This document shows, one piece after another, positions 23,488 through 31,994 of a stretch of 46,090 nt of DNA. The stretch is from Streptomyces sp. Ru73 (GTDB taxonomy: Bacteria > Actinomycetota > Actinomycetes > Streptomycetales > Streptomycetaceae): assembly GCF_002920575.1 (NCBI RefSeq), contig NZ_PQSQ01000065.1, positions 1-46,090 on the forward strand, in the 5' to 3' direction. Numbering within the stretch: the first letter of the stretch is position 1; each line of letters opens with the position of its first letter. Both the position numbers and the translations under genes were made by a program. The notes below the pieces were generated by a model that had not been told where the DNA came from, did no database searches, and was given only the letters and a program-made list of their open reading frames with translations.

Positions 23488-25004
23488 ACACCACCATGGC
23501 GGTCACCCTCGCCGGCATCCTCGCGATTGCCGCCGTCGGCCTGACCGGGCGCCGCAATACCGGCCATGACCTGGGCGAATGGGCGGTGGGCGGGCGCCGG
23601 TTCGGTGCCGTGACGATGTGGTTCCTGCAGGCCGGCGAGTCCTTCACGACGTTCAGCTTCCTGGGGCTGGCGGGGCTCGCGTTCACCGACGGGGTCGCCG
23701 CGACGTACGCGCTGGGGTACCTCTCGCTCTGTCTGATCGGGCAGTACCTGACCGGACCGCGGCTGTGGCGGCTGGGCAAGGAGAACGGCTACCTCACGCA
23801 GGCGGACTTCTTCGCCGACCGGTTCCGCAGTCCGCTGCTCGGGAAGGTCGTGGCGGTGGTGGGCGCGGTGTTCCTGCTGCCGTACCTGCAGTTGCAGATC
23901 ACCGGGCTCGGGCTGATCGTGCAGCTGGCCACGGGCAGTGAGACGGGTGCGACCGGTTCGATGATCCTGGCGACCGTGCTGACCGTCGGCTTCGTGCTGT
24001 GGTCCGGCATCCGGGGCATCGCCCGCGCCGCGTACTTCAAGGACGTGCTGATGGTGCTTGCGCTGCTGGTGCTGGTGGTGGCCGTGCCGCTCGCGCTGGA
24101 CGGCGGGCTCGGCGGGCTCTTCACCGCCGTACGGGAGAGCCGCCCGGAGCTGCTGACCCTGGACGGCGGCGGCACGGACGCGACGTGGTTCACCACCGCG
24201 ATGCTGATCAGCGCCATCGGTGCGGGGCTGAACACGATGCCGCACCTGTGGTCGGCGATCCTCTCGGCCGGCAGCGCGCGTGCGCTGCGCCGCAACTACA
24301 TCTGGCTGCCGCTGTACCAGGTCGCCATCGCCGTGCCGGTGGTGATCGGCTTCGCCGGGGCGATGACGCTGGCGCCCGGTACGGACAGCAAGGCGGCGCT
24401 GCTCACGGTGGCCGGGGGCGCGCTGCCGGGCTGGCTGGTGGGGGTGGTCGCGGTGGCGGCGGCCGCCACCGCGATGGTGCCGTCCGCCGCGCTGCTGCTC
24501 GGCATCTCGACGCTGGTCTCGCGGAACCTGCTGCCGGCGCGGAGCGAGCGCGGCACGATGCGGATCAATCACGCGTGCGTGGTGCTGGCCTCGGGGCTGG
24601 CGCTGGTGCTCGGTCTGACGCGGCCGGCGCTGCTGGCCAACCTGCTGCTGCTCACGTACGGCGGGCTGGCGCAGCTGGCGCCGGCGACGGTGGCGGGGCT
24701 GGCGCGGCGGGTTCGGCTGGGGGCGGTGCCGGCGCTGCTCGGGATTGTCGCCGGGGTGGGGACGCTGGGGTGGCTGACGTTCGGTGGGGTCGATATCGGC
24801 ACCGTGGACGCCGGGCTGCTGTCGCTCGTACCGAACATCGTGGTGACGGTGGGGGCGCAGGTGCTGTGGCGCGGGGGTGCGGGTGGGGCGGAGCGGCTGC
24901 CCGCCGATGGGGGTGCCGCTGCGCCCACCCTCCCCCGAGCTCCCGGCTCCGCTCGAGCGGGGAGGGAGCCCCATCGCCCCAGCGGCACGACTGCCCGCGG
25001 CTAG
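23484..25004 (+). CDS. Sodium:solute symporter (SSS family)
   Basis: 506 residues from the ATG at 23484. About 13 membrane helices. Family signatures are LGEWAVGGRRFGAVTMWFLQAGESFTTFSFLGLAGLAF near the N-terminus and GLNTMPHLWSAILSAGSARALRRNYIWLPLYQ in the middle. It probably imports a monocarboxylate, amide or similar solute with Na+; the substrate cannot be read from the sequence. The last 40 residues (ADGGAAAPTLPRAPGSARAGREPHRPSGTTARG) are encoded by a palindromic GC-rich element and look like a late addition. The gene ends 4 bp before the stop of the convergent PBP gene. Confidence 0.92.
   Translation: MNTTMAVTLAGILAIAAVGLTGRRNTGHDLGEWAVGGRRFGAVTMWFLQAGESFTTFSFLGLAGLAFTDGVAATYALGYLSLCLIGQYLTGPRLWRLGKENGYLTQADFFADRFRSPLLGKVVAVVGAVFLLPYLQLQITGLGLIVQLATGSETGATGSMILATVLTVGFVLWSGIRGIARAAYFKDVLMVLALLVLVVAVPLALDGGLGGLFTAVRESRPELLTLDGGGTDATWFTTAMLISAIGAGLNTMPHLWSAILSAGSARALRRNYIWLPLYQVAIAVPVVIGFAGAMTLAPGTDSKAALLTVAGGALPGWLVGVVAVAAAATAMVPSAALLLGISTLVSRNLLPARSERGTMRINHACVVLASGLALVLGLTRPALLANLLLLTYGGLAQLAPATVAGLARRVRLGAVPALLGIVAGVGTLGWLTFGGVDIGTVDAGLLSLVPNIVVTVGAQVLWRGGAGGAERLPADGGAAAPTLPRAPGSARAGREPHRPSGTTARG
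24904..24976. repeat. Nested palindromic element in the 3' end of the symporter gene
   Basis: Outer arms CGATGGGG / CCCCATCG, middle arms CCCTCCCC / GGGGAGGG and an inner 12-bp palindrome CCGCTCGAGCGG (24949-24960) are nested. It resembles the short dispersed palindromic elements common in streptomycete chromosomes. It may also terminate transcription between the convergent genes. Confidence 0.6.
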
Positions 25005-25008
25005 GAGG

Positions 25009-26457
25009 TCAGGACAGCGCCGCCTTCATCATGGCCTTGGCCACCGGGCCGGCCAGGCCGCCGCCCGAGATGTCGCCGCGGGCCGCGTCGCTGTCCTCGA
25101 CCACGGTCGCGACGGCGACCTGGTGGCCCTGGGAGTCCTCGGCGTAGGAGACGAACCAGGCGTACGGCATGCCGCTGTTGTCCACGCCGTGCTGGGCGGT
25201 GCCGGTCTTGCCGCCGACCGTGAGTCCGTCGATCCTGGCGCCGGAGCCGGTGCCCTTCTCGACGACCGTCTGCATCGCGGACCGGAGCTGTTCGGCGTTC
25301 TCCTTGGAGAGGGCGGTGCCGTAGGTCTTCGGGCTGTTGTGCTGGACGGTGTTGCCGCCGCCGTCGGTGATGCGGTCGACCTCGTACGGGGTCTTCAGTT
25401 CGCCGCCGTTGGCGATGGCGGAGACGACCATGGCCATCTGCAGCGGGGTGGCCTGGTCGTCGAACTGGCCGATGCCGGAGAGGGCGGTCTGGGCCGAGTC
25501 CATGCCGGAGGGGTAGATGCTCTTGGCGGCGCGGACCGGAATGTCGATCTTGGCGTCGTTGAAGCCGAACTTCTCCGCCTGTTCCTTGACCTTCTTCTCG
25601 CCGAGGTCGGCGGCCAGCTTGCCGAAGACGTTGTTGCAGGAGTACTGCAGCGCGGTGCGGATGGTGGCGTCCTTGCAGGGCGCGGCGGCGTTCTCGTTGG
25701 TGAGGTCGGTGCGGGTGTTCGGCAGCCGGTACGGGTTGGGGCTGTCGGTGGGCTCGTCGACGGAGGAGTAGAGGCCGTTCTCCAGTGCGGCGGCGGCGAC
25801 GACCAGCTTGAAGGTGGAGCCGGGCGGATAGGTCTGGCGCAGTGCGCGGTTCAGGTGCGGCTGGGCGTCGTCGCCGGTGAGGGCCGCCCAGGCCTTCTGG
25901 TCGGCGGCGGACTGGCCGGCGAACTTCCCCGGGTCGTAGGACGGGGTGGAGACCATGCCGAGGATGCGGCCGGTGGCGGGGTCGAGGGCGACGGCGGCGC
26001 CGGTCTTGTTGCCGAGTGCCTTGTAGCCGGCCTTCTGGACGTCGGCGTCGAGGGTCGTGGCGACGTCGCCGCCCTTGGCGCGTTCGCGGGAGACCAGGTC
26101 GACCGGGGACTGCAGGCGGCTGTCGGAGCCGTCGAGGACGTCGCCGTACAGGCTCTCCAGCTGGGTGGAGCCGTAGATCTGCGAGGAGTAGCCGGTGACG
26201 GGCGCGTACAGGGGGCCGTCGGTGTAGGTCCGCTTGTAGGCGAGGGTGCCGTCGGTCTGCGTGGAGCCGGTGACCGGGCGGCCGTCGACGAGGATGTTGC
26301 CCAGCGGGCGGGAGTACTTCTCGATGCCGACCCGCGGATTGTGCTCGTCGTCCGCGAGGGAGTCCGCCTTGGCGCCCTGTATCCAGGTGACCCAGCCCAT
26401 CAGGGCGAGGACCAGGGCGATGCAGAAGACGGAGACGCGTCGCAGGGGTTTGTTCAT
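25009..26457 (-). CDS. Penicillin-binding protein, PbpA-type class B transpeptidase
   Basis: 482 residues from the ATG at 26457 (MNKPLRRVSVFCIALVLALMGWVTWIQG, one membrane anchor). The motifs are S214TFK217, S273CN275 and K417TG419. The opening LADDEHNPRVGIEKYSRPLGNILVDG and overall size match the actinobacterial PbpA group, usually encoded with a SEDS gene beside pknB. This copy stands alone between a transporter and valS, so it is a paralogue. It cross-links peptidoglycan outside the membrane. The frame is open far upstream (antisense-like read of valS), but the homology starts at MNKPLRR. A terminator separates it from valS. Confidence 0.93.
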   Translation of the reverse strand: MNKPLRRVSVFCIALVLALMGWVTWIQGAKADSLADDEHNPRVGIEKYSRPLGNILVDGRPVTGSTQTDGTLAYKRTYTDGPLYAPVTGYSSQIYGSTQLESLYGDVLDGSDSRLQSPVDLVSRERAKGGDVATTLDADVQKAGYKALGNKTGAAVALDPATGRILGMVSTPSYDPGKFAGQSAADQKAWAALTGDDAQPHLNRALRQTYPPGSTFKLVVAAAALENGLYSSVDEPTDSPNPYRLPNTRTDLTNENAAAPCKDATIRTALQYSCNNVFGKLAADLGEKKVKEQAEKFGFNDAKIDIPVRAAKSIYPSGMDSAQTALSGIGQFDDQATPLQMAMVVSAIANGGELKTPYEVDRITDGGGNTVQHNSPKTYGTALSKENAEQLRSAMQTVVEKGTGSGARIDGLTVGGKTGTAQHGVDNSGMPYAWFVSYAEDSQGHQVAVATVVEDSDAARGDISGGGLAGPVAKAMMKAALS

Positions 26458-26648
26458 GGTCCCCAGCGTCACTCCGGTCCATGAGAGACGGATGAGAAAA
26501 CGATACGAGTATGTCGACAATCGGCCCGGTATGCGCCGACGGGTGCGGAGGGCGGCGCCGGGCCCGTACGGGGCAGCACCCACGCGCGGGCATACGCGGG
26601 ACACGCACGCGCGGGCATGACCAGTACACGCACCCGCCGGGCACGCGC

Positions 26649-26687
26649 GAGGCCCCGTCCCCGGGAGAGTCCTGGGGGCGGGGCCTC
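26649..26687 (-). terminator. Strong terminator downstream of valS
   Basis: An 18-bp stem (26649-26666 with 26670-26687, two G-T wobbles) with the 3-nt loop GAG, 15 bp after the valS stop. Confidence 0.88.
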
Positions 26688-26702
26688 GGCTGCGGGCCGG
26701 TG

Positions 26703-29339
26703 TTACGCCTTCGGCAGGCGCTCCAGCTGGGCGGTGATGCGGACGATGTCCGCCTCGGCGGTCTCCAGCCGGGTCCGGATCTTGTCGACGACCTTCTCCG
26801 GGGCCTTGGCGAGGAAGGCTTCGTTGCCGAGCTTGGCGGTGGCCTGTGCCTTCTCCTTCTCGGCGGCCGCGAGGTCCTTGGCCAGGCGCTTGCGCTCGGC
26901 CTCGACGTCGATCGCGCCGGAGAGGTCGAGGGCGACGGTGGCGCCGGCGACCGGGAGGGACGCGGTGGCGGTGAAGTCCTCGCCCGCGGGCTGCAGGCGC
27001 AGCAGGGAGCGCATGGCCGCCTCGTGCGCCGCGAGCTCCGTGCCGGCCAGGTCGAGCCGGGCCGGGACCTTCTGGCCGGGCTGGAGGCCCTGGTCGGAGC
27101 GGAAGCGGCGGACCTCGGTGACGACCTGCTGAACCGTCTCGATCTCCTTCTCGGCGGCCTGGTCGCGGAAGCCGCTGTCGGCCGGCCAGTCGGCGATGAC
27201 GACGGACTCCTTGCCGGTGAGCGTGGTCCACAGCGCTTCGGTGACGAAGGGCACGACCGGGTGGAGGAGGCGCAGGGTGACGTCGAGGACCTCGCCGAGG
27301 ACGCGGGCCGAGACCTCGGCGGCACGCCCGCCGCCCATGAACGTGGTCTTGGACAGCTCCACGTACCAGTCGAAGACCTCGTCCCAGGCGAAGTGGAACA
27401 GCGCGTCGGAGAGCTTCGCGAACTGGAAGTCCTCGTAGTACGCGTCGACCTCGGCCACGACGGAGTTCAGGCGGGAGAGGATCCAGCGGTCGGTGGCCGA
27501 CATCTCGGACGCGTCCGGCAGCGGGCCCTCGACCGTGGCGCCGTTCATCAGCGCGAAGCGGGTGGCGTTCCAGATCTTGTTGGCGAAGTTGCGGGAGCCC
27601 TGGACCCAGTCCTCGCCGATCGGTACGTCGACGCCGGGGTTGGCGCCGCGCGCGAGGGTGAAGCGGAGGGCGTCGCTGCCGTACTTGTCCATCCAGTCCA
27701 GCGGGTTGACCGCGTTGCCGAAGGACTTCGACATCTTCTTGCCGAACTGGTCGCGGACCATGCCGTGCAGGGCGATGGTGTGGAACGGCGGGGTGCCGTC
27801 CATCGCGTACAGGCCGAACATCATCATCCGGGCGACCCAGAAGAAGAGGATGTCGTAGCCGGTGACCAGGACGGAGTTCGGATAGAACTTCGCGAGGCTC
27901 TCGGTCTGCTCGGGCCAGCCGAGCGTGGAGAACGGCCAGAGGCCGGAGGAGAACCAGGTGTCCAGGACGTCGGTGTCCTGGGTCCAGCCCTCGCCGGCGG
28001 GCGGCTCCTCGTCGGGGCCGACGCAGACGACCTCGCCGTTCGGGCCGTACCAGACCGGGATGCGGTGGCCCCACCAGAGCTGGCGCGAGATGCACCAGTC
28101 GTGGAGGTTGTCGACCCAGTCGAAGTAGCGCTTCTCCATCTCCTGCGGGTGGATCTTCACCCGGCCGTCGCGGACCGCGTCGCCCGCGGCCTTGGCGAGC
28201 GGGCCGACCTTGACCCACCACTGCATCGACAGGCGCGGCTCGATGGTGGTCTTGCAGCGCGAGCAGTGGCCCACGGAGTGGGTGTAGGGGCGCTTCTCGG
28301 CGACGATGCGGCCCTCGGCGCGCAGCGCGGCGACGATCGCGGAGCGGGCCTCCAGGCGGTCCTGGCCCTGGAAGGGGCCCGGGACGGTGATCACGGCGTG
28401 CTCGTCCATGACCGCGATGTTCGGCAGGTCGTGGCGCTGGCCGATCTCGAAGTCGTTCGGATCGTGGGCCGGCGTCACCTTGACGGCGCCGGTGCCGAAC
28501 TCGGGGTCGACGTGCGCGTCGGCGACGACCGGGATCGTGCGGTCGGTCAGCGGCAGCTTGATCTGCTTGCCGACCAGGTGCTTGTACCGCTCGTCGTCGG
28601 GGTGCACGGCGACGGCGGTGTCGCCGAGCATGGTCTCGGCGCGGGTGGTGGCGACGACGAGCGTCTCGTCCCCCTCGCCGTACGTGATCGACACCAGTTC
28701 GCCGTCGTCGTCCTGGTACTCGACCTCGATGTCCGAGATCGCCGTCAGACAGCGCGGGCACCAGTTGATGATGCGCTCGGCGCGGTAGATCAGCTCGTCG
28801 TCGTAGAGCCGCTTGAAGATGGTCTGGACGGCCTGGGAGAGGCCCTCGTCCATGGTGAAGCGCTCGCGGGACCAGGCGACGCCGTCGCCGAGGCGGCGCA
28901 TCTGCCCGGAGATCTGGCCGCCGGACTCGCCCTTCCACTGCCACACGCGCTCGACGAACGCCTCGCGGCCCAGGTCGTGGCGGGACTTGCCCTCCTTGGC
29001 GAGCTCCCGCTCCACGACGTTCTGGGTGGCGATGCCGGCGTGGTCCATGCCGGGCTGCCACAGCGTCTCGTAGCCCTGCATGCGCTTGCGGCGGGTGAGG
29101 GCGTCGATGAGGGTGTGCTCGAAGGCGTGGCCCAGGTGCAGGCTGCCGGTGACGTTCGGCGGCGGGATGACGACGGTGAAGGGGTCCTTGTCGCTCTTCG
29201 CGTCCGCGTCGAAGTAACCGCGCTCTACCCAGCGCTCGTACAGCGGCCCCTCTACGTCGGCCGGCGCGTACTGGGTCGGCAGTTCGGTGGGGGTGCTGTT
29301 CGGCCCGTCAGTGGGGCTCTGGTGAGTCGTCTCGGTCAC
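26703..29339 (-). CDS. valS: Valyl-tRNA synthetase
   Basis: 878 residues from the GTG at 29339 (VTETTHQSPTDGPNSTPTELPTQYAP). It has the class I signatures PPPNVTGSLHLGHAFEH (HIGH) and FGKKMSKSFGN (KMSKS), the editing domain between them, CPRCLTAISDIEVEYQ, and a C-terminal coiled-coil arm (KRLAKDLAAAEKEKAQATAKLGNEAFLAKAPEKVVDKIRTRLETAEADIVRITAQLERLPKA), all typical of bacterial ValRS. It charges tRNA-Val. The upstream TACACT box 7 nt before the start points to a leaderless transcript. No T-box leader was seen. Confidence 0.97.
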   Translation of the reverse strand: MTETTHQSPTDGPNSTPTELPTQYAPADVEGPLYERWVERGYFDADAKSDKDPFTVVIPPPNVTGSLHLGHAFEHTLIDALTRRKRMQGYETLWQPGMDHAGIATQNVVERELAKEGKSRHDLGREAFVERVWQWKGESGGQISGQMRRLGDGVAWSRERFTMDEGLSQAVQTIFKRLYDDELIYRAERIINWCPRCLTAISDIEVEYQDDDGELVSITYGEGDETLVVATTRAETMLGDTAVAVHPDDERYKHLVGKQIKLPLTDRTIPVVADAHVDPEFGTGAVKVTPAHDPNDFEIGQRHDLPNIAVMDEHAVITVPGPFQGQDRLEARSAIVAALRAEGRIVAEKRPYTHSVGHCSRCKTTIEPRLSMQWWVKVGPLAKAAGDAVRDGRVKIHPQEMEKRYFDWVDNLHDWCISRQLWWGHRIPVWYGPNGEVVCVGPDEEPPAGEGWTQDTDVLDTWFSSGLWPFSTLGWPEQTESLAKFYPNSVLVTGYDILFFWVARMMMFGLYAMDGTPPFHTIALHGMVRDQFGKKMSKSFGNAVNPLDWMDKYGSDALRFTLARGANPGVDVPIGEDWVQGSRNFANKIWNATRFALMNGATVEGPLPDASEMSATDRWILSRLNSVVAEVDAYYEDFQFAKLSDALFHFAWDEVFDWYVELSKTTFMGGGRAAEVSARVLGEVLDVTLRLLHPVVPFVTEALWTTLTGKESVVIADWPADSGFRDQAAEKEIETVQQVVTEVRRFRSDQGLQPGQKVPARLDLAGTELAAHEAAMRSLLRLQPAGEDFTATASLPVAGATVALDLSGAIDVEAERKRLAKDLAAAEKEKAQATAKLGNEAFLAKAPEKVVDKIRTRLETAEADIVRITAQLERLPKA

Positions 29340-29346
29340 GCCGCTC

Positions 29347-29352
29347 AGTGTA
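29347..29352 (-). promoter_or_regulatory. Candidate valS -10 element (leaderless transcript)
   Basis: Minus-strand TACACT ends 7 nt before the GTG of valS, where the transcript start would coincide with the start codon. No convincing -35 was seen. Confidence 0.35.
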
Positions 29353-29479
29353 CGGGCGCGGATGTAGCAGTCTCGAATCGGTTTGGCCCCCGGGGCATCA
29401 GTGGTGCCCGGTGTCGTACAGGATGTGAGCAACGCATAAAGCTCTCCGTTGTTCTGTTGTCACGAGGGGAAACCGCTCC

Positions 29480-30427
29480 ATGAGCTACAACCAGCCGCCA
29501 CCCGGCCCGTACGGGCAGCCCCCGCAGCCGGGCCCGTACGGGCAGCCGCAGCAGCCGCAGGGCCCCCAGCCGGGCTACGGCTACCCGCAGCAGGGCGGCC
29601 CGGTGCCCCCGCAGCAGGGTTACGGCGGTCAGCCCCAGGCGCCGTACGGGCAGCCGCAGCAGGCGCCCTACGGCCAGCCGCAGGCCCCGTACGGGCAGCC
29701 CCAGCAGCCGTACGGGCAGCAGCCCGGCCAGTTCCCGCAGCAGGCCCCGTACGGCCAGCAGCAGCCGCAGTACGGGCAGGTCCCGCCGCCGCCCGCCGGC
29801 GGGGGCGGCAAGGGCAAGAAGGTCGCGCTGATCATCGGCGCGATCGTCGTCGTGGGCGCCATCGCGGGCGGTGCCATCGCGGTCTTCGGCGGGGGCGGCG
29901 GTCTGGAGGACGACGGCCCGCACAAGATCACGACGCCGGACGCGGCGGCCGGGTACAAGCTGGTCCCGGGCTCGGCGCACACCTCCACCGGCAAGCAGGG
30001 CATGGCCAAGAACCTGCCGATGAAGGACCCGACCTCGGTGCAGGGCGTCTACGCGCCGGGCGTGAACCCGAAGGAGGGCCTGGTCCTGCAGGGCTCCTAC
30101 GGCAAGATGACCGACCCCGGCACGGCCCTGGACACCTTCTTCCTGTACATGCAGAAGCAGGCGGCCAAGGACGGCAGCGACGCCGACATGGTCGGCACGC
30201 CCGAGGAGTTCACTCCTGAGGGTGGTGAGGGCGCGATGGTGAAGTGCCAGTCGGCGAAGGCCAAGGAGCCGAAGCCGGGCGAGGTCTCCGAGGTGCCGAT
30301 CTGCGCCTGGGCGGACTACAGCACCTTCGCCGTCGTGATGCCGGGCGAGAAGAACACGGCACGCGACCTGGAGTCGGCGGCCGACCTGCTCGGCAAGGTC
30401 CGCAAGGACGTCCGCAAGGAGAAGTGA
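29480..30427 (+). CDS. Pro/Gln/Gly-rich membrane-anchored protein
   Basis: 315 residues, unknown function. Residues 1 to about 108 are cytoplasmic low-complexity sequence with many PYGQP(Q) units (PPPGPYGQPPQPGPYGQPQQPQ...). Next come a basic stop (GKGKK), one membrane helix (VALIIGAIVVVGAIAGGAIAVFGGGG) and an extracellular domain of about 175 residues with two cysteines (VKCQSAKAK, VPICAWADY) that may form a disulfide. The architecture is common among streptomycete surface proteins. GAGGGG precedes the ATG. It diverges from valS and converges on clpX, with a strong terminator between. Confidence 0.9.
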   Translation: MSYNQPPPGPYGQPPQPGPYGQPQQPQGPQPGYGYPQQGGPVPPQQGYGGQPQAPYGQPQQAPYGQPQAPYGQPQQPYGQQPGQFPQQAPYGQQQPQYGQVPPPPAGGGGKGKKVALIIGAIVVVGAIAGGAIAVFGGGGGLEDDGPHKITTPDAAAGYKLVPGSAHTSTGKQGMAKNLPMKDPTSVQGVYAPGVNPKEGLVLQGSYGKMTDPGTALDTFFLYMQKQAAKDGSDADMVGTPEEFTPEGGEGAMVKCQSAKAKEPKPGEVSEVPICAWADYSTFAVVMPGEKNTARDLESAADLLGKVRKDVRKEK

Positions 30428-30460
30428 CCCGGTGGGCGGCCCCTCCGGAGGGTGACGACG

Positions 30461-30499
30461 GAAGGGGGCTCCCGGCAGCTGCTGCCGGGAGCCCCCTTC
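30461..30499. terminator. Bidirectional terminator between convergent genes
   Basis: A perfect 18-bp stem (30461-30478 with 30482-30499) with the 3-nt loop CTG. GAAGGGGG and CCCCCTTC ends suit termination from both sides: the Pro-rich protein gene (plus) and clpX (minus). Confidence 0.92.
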
Positions 30500-30530
30500 G
30501 TCATGTCCTGGGCGCGTCGCGTCCTGGGCG

Positions 30531-31820
30531 CTACGCGCTCTTCTCGTGGTGCTCGCCCGACTCGCCGCCGCGGTTGCGCGGGACGAGGGTGGGGTTCACG
30601 TTCGACTGGACGACGTCCTCGGTGATGACGACGCGTGCCACGTCCTTGCGGGACGGCACCTCGTACATCACCGACTGGAGCACTTCCTCCATGATCGCGC
30701 GCAGGCCGCGGGCGCCGGTGCCGCGCAGGATCGCCTGGTCGGCGATGGCCTCCAGGGCCGGGCGGTCGAAGTCCAGCTCGACCCCGTCCAGTTCGAAGAG
30801 GCGCTGGTACTGCTTCACGAGGGCGTTCTTCGGCTCCATCAGGATCTGCAGGAGCGCCTCGCGGTCGAGGTTGTGCACCGAGGTGATCACGGGGAGGCGG
30901 CCGATGAACTCGGGGATCATCCCGAACTTCACCAGGTCCTCCGGCATGACCTCCTGGAACTGGTCCTTGGACTCGAGCTCGCGCTTGGAGCGGATCGTCG
31001 CGCCGAAGCCGATGCCCTTGGCGCCGGCCCGGGCCTCGATGATCTTCTCCAGGCCCGCGAACGCGCCGCCCACGATGAACAGCACGTTCGTCGTGTCGAT
31101 CTGGATGAATTCCTGGTGCGGGTGCTTGCGGCCGCCCTGCGGCGGCACGGAGGCGGTGGTGCCCTCCAGGATCTTCAGCAGGGCCTGCTGGACGCCCTCA
31201 CCGGACACATCGCGGGTGATCGAGGGGTTCTCGCTCTTGCGGGCGACCTTGTCGATCTCGTCGATGTAGATGATGCCCGTCTCGGCCTTCTTGACGTCGT
31301 AGTCGGCGGCCTGGATGAGCTTGAGGAGGATGTTCTCCACGTCCTCGCCGACGTAGCCCGCCTCCGTCAGCGCCGTCGCGTCGGCGATGGCGAACGGGAC
31401 GTTCAGCATCCGGGCGAGCGTCTGCGCGAGCAGCGTCTTGCCGGAGCCCGTCGGACCGAGCAGCAGGATGTTGGACTTGGAGAGCTCGATGCCCTCGTCG
31501 TTGCCGCGCGCGCCGCCGTTCTCGCCCGCCTGCACCCGCTTGTAGTGGTTGTAGACGGCCACCGAGAGCGCCTTCTTCGCGGCCTCCTGGCCCACGACGT
31601 AGCCCTCGAGGAATTCGTAGATCTCCCGGGGCTTGGGCAACTCCTCCCAGCGCACCTCGGAGGTCTCGGCGAGCTCCTCCTCGATGATTTCGTTGCAGAG
31701 GTCGATGCACTCGTCGCAGATATACACACCAGGACCCGCGATGAGCTTCTTCACCTGCTTCTGGCTCTTCCCGCAGAACGAGCACTTGAGCAGGTCGCCG
31801 CCGTCACCGATGCGTGCCAC
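30531..31820 (-). CDS. clpX: ATP-dependent Clp protease ATPase subunit ClpX
   Basis: 429 residues. The N-terminal zinc-binding domain has CSFCGKSQKQVKKL and CDECIDLCNEI. The AAA+ module has Walker A GPTGSGKT and Walker B IIYIDEIDK, followed by the sensor region. The IGFG loop (AKGIGFGATIRS), which docks on ClpP, is present. ClpX unfolds substrates and feeds them to ClpP. It follows clpP1-clpP2 but is separated from them by a hairpin and a 174 bp spacer, so it probably has its own promoter. Confidence 0.98.
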   Translation of the reverse strand: MARIGDGGDLLKCSFCGKSQKQVKKLIAGPGVYICDECIDLCNEIIEEELAETSEVRWEELPKPREIYEFLEGYVVGQEAAKKALSVAVYNHYKRVQAGENGGARGNDEGIELSKSNILLLGPTGSGKTLLAQTLARMLNVPFAIADATALTEAGYVGEDVENILLKLIQAADYDVKKAETGIIYIDEIDKVARKSENPSITRDVSGEGVQQALLKILEGTTASVPPQGGRKHPHQEFIQIDTTNVLFIVGGAFAGLEKIIEARAGAKGIGFGATIRSKRELESKDQFQEVMPEDLVKFGMIPEFIGRLPVITSVHNLDREALLQILMEPKNALVKQYQRLFELDGVELDFDRPALEAIADQAILRGTGARGLRAIMEEVLQSVMYEVPSRKDVARVVITEDVVQSNVNPTLVPRNRGGESGEHHEKSA

Positions 31821-31912
31821 GAGGTGCTTCCCCTTCGCCTGGGATCCGCATTGCTCCTACGGACCCGGGTGCTTGCCTATCGACGGTACCTTGCCGGGCC
31901 CCCGCTGCGGGC

Positions 31913-31950
31913 CCCCCTTGAACCGACTCGGCCTACTCGGTCCAAGGGGG
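31913..31950 (-). terminator. Hairpin between clpP2 and clpX
   Basis: A 14-bp stem with one mismatch (31913-31926 with 31937-31950), loop of 10 nt. It lies 45 bp after the clpP2 stop and can end the clpP1-clpP2 transcript before clpX. Confidence 0.75.
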
Positions 31951-31994
31951 CGCCACTCCGGCTCAAGTCGCGACCGGCGCGATCAAACTGCCGA

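Noticed and set aside
26458..29061. Apparent fusion of a long open frame to the PbpA-type protein
   Set aside because: The upstream part is an out-of-frame reading of valS across its terminator; the PBP begins at its own membrane anchor at 26457.
29340..29479. T-box or other riboswitch ahead of valS
   Set aside because: The start codon is only a few bases from a -10-like box, and no T-box motif or specifier stem is present.
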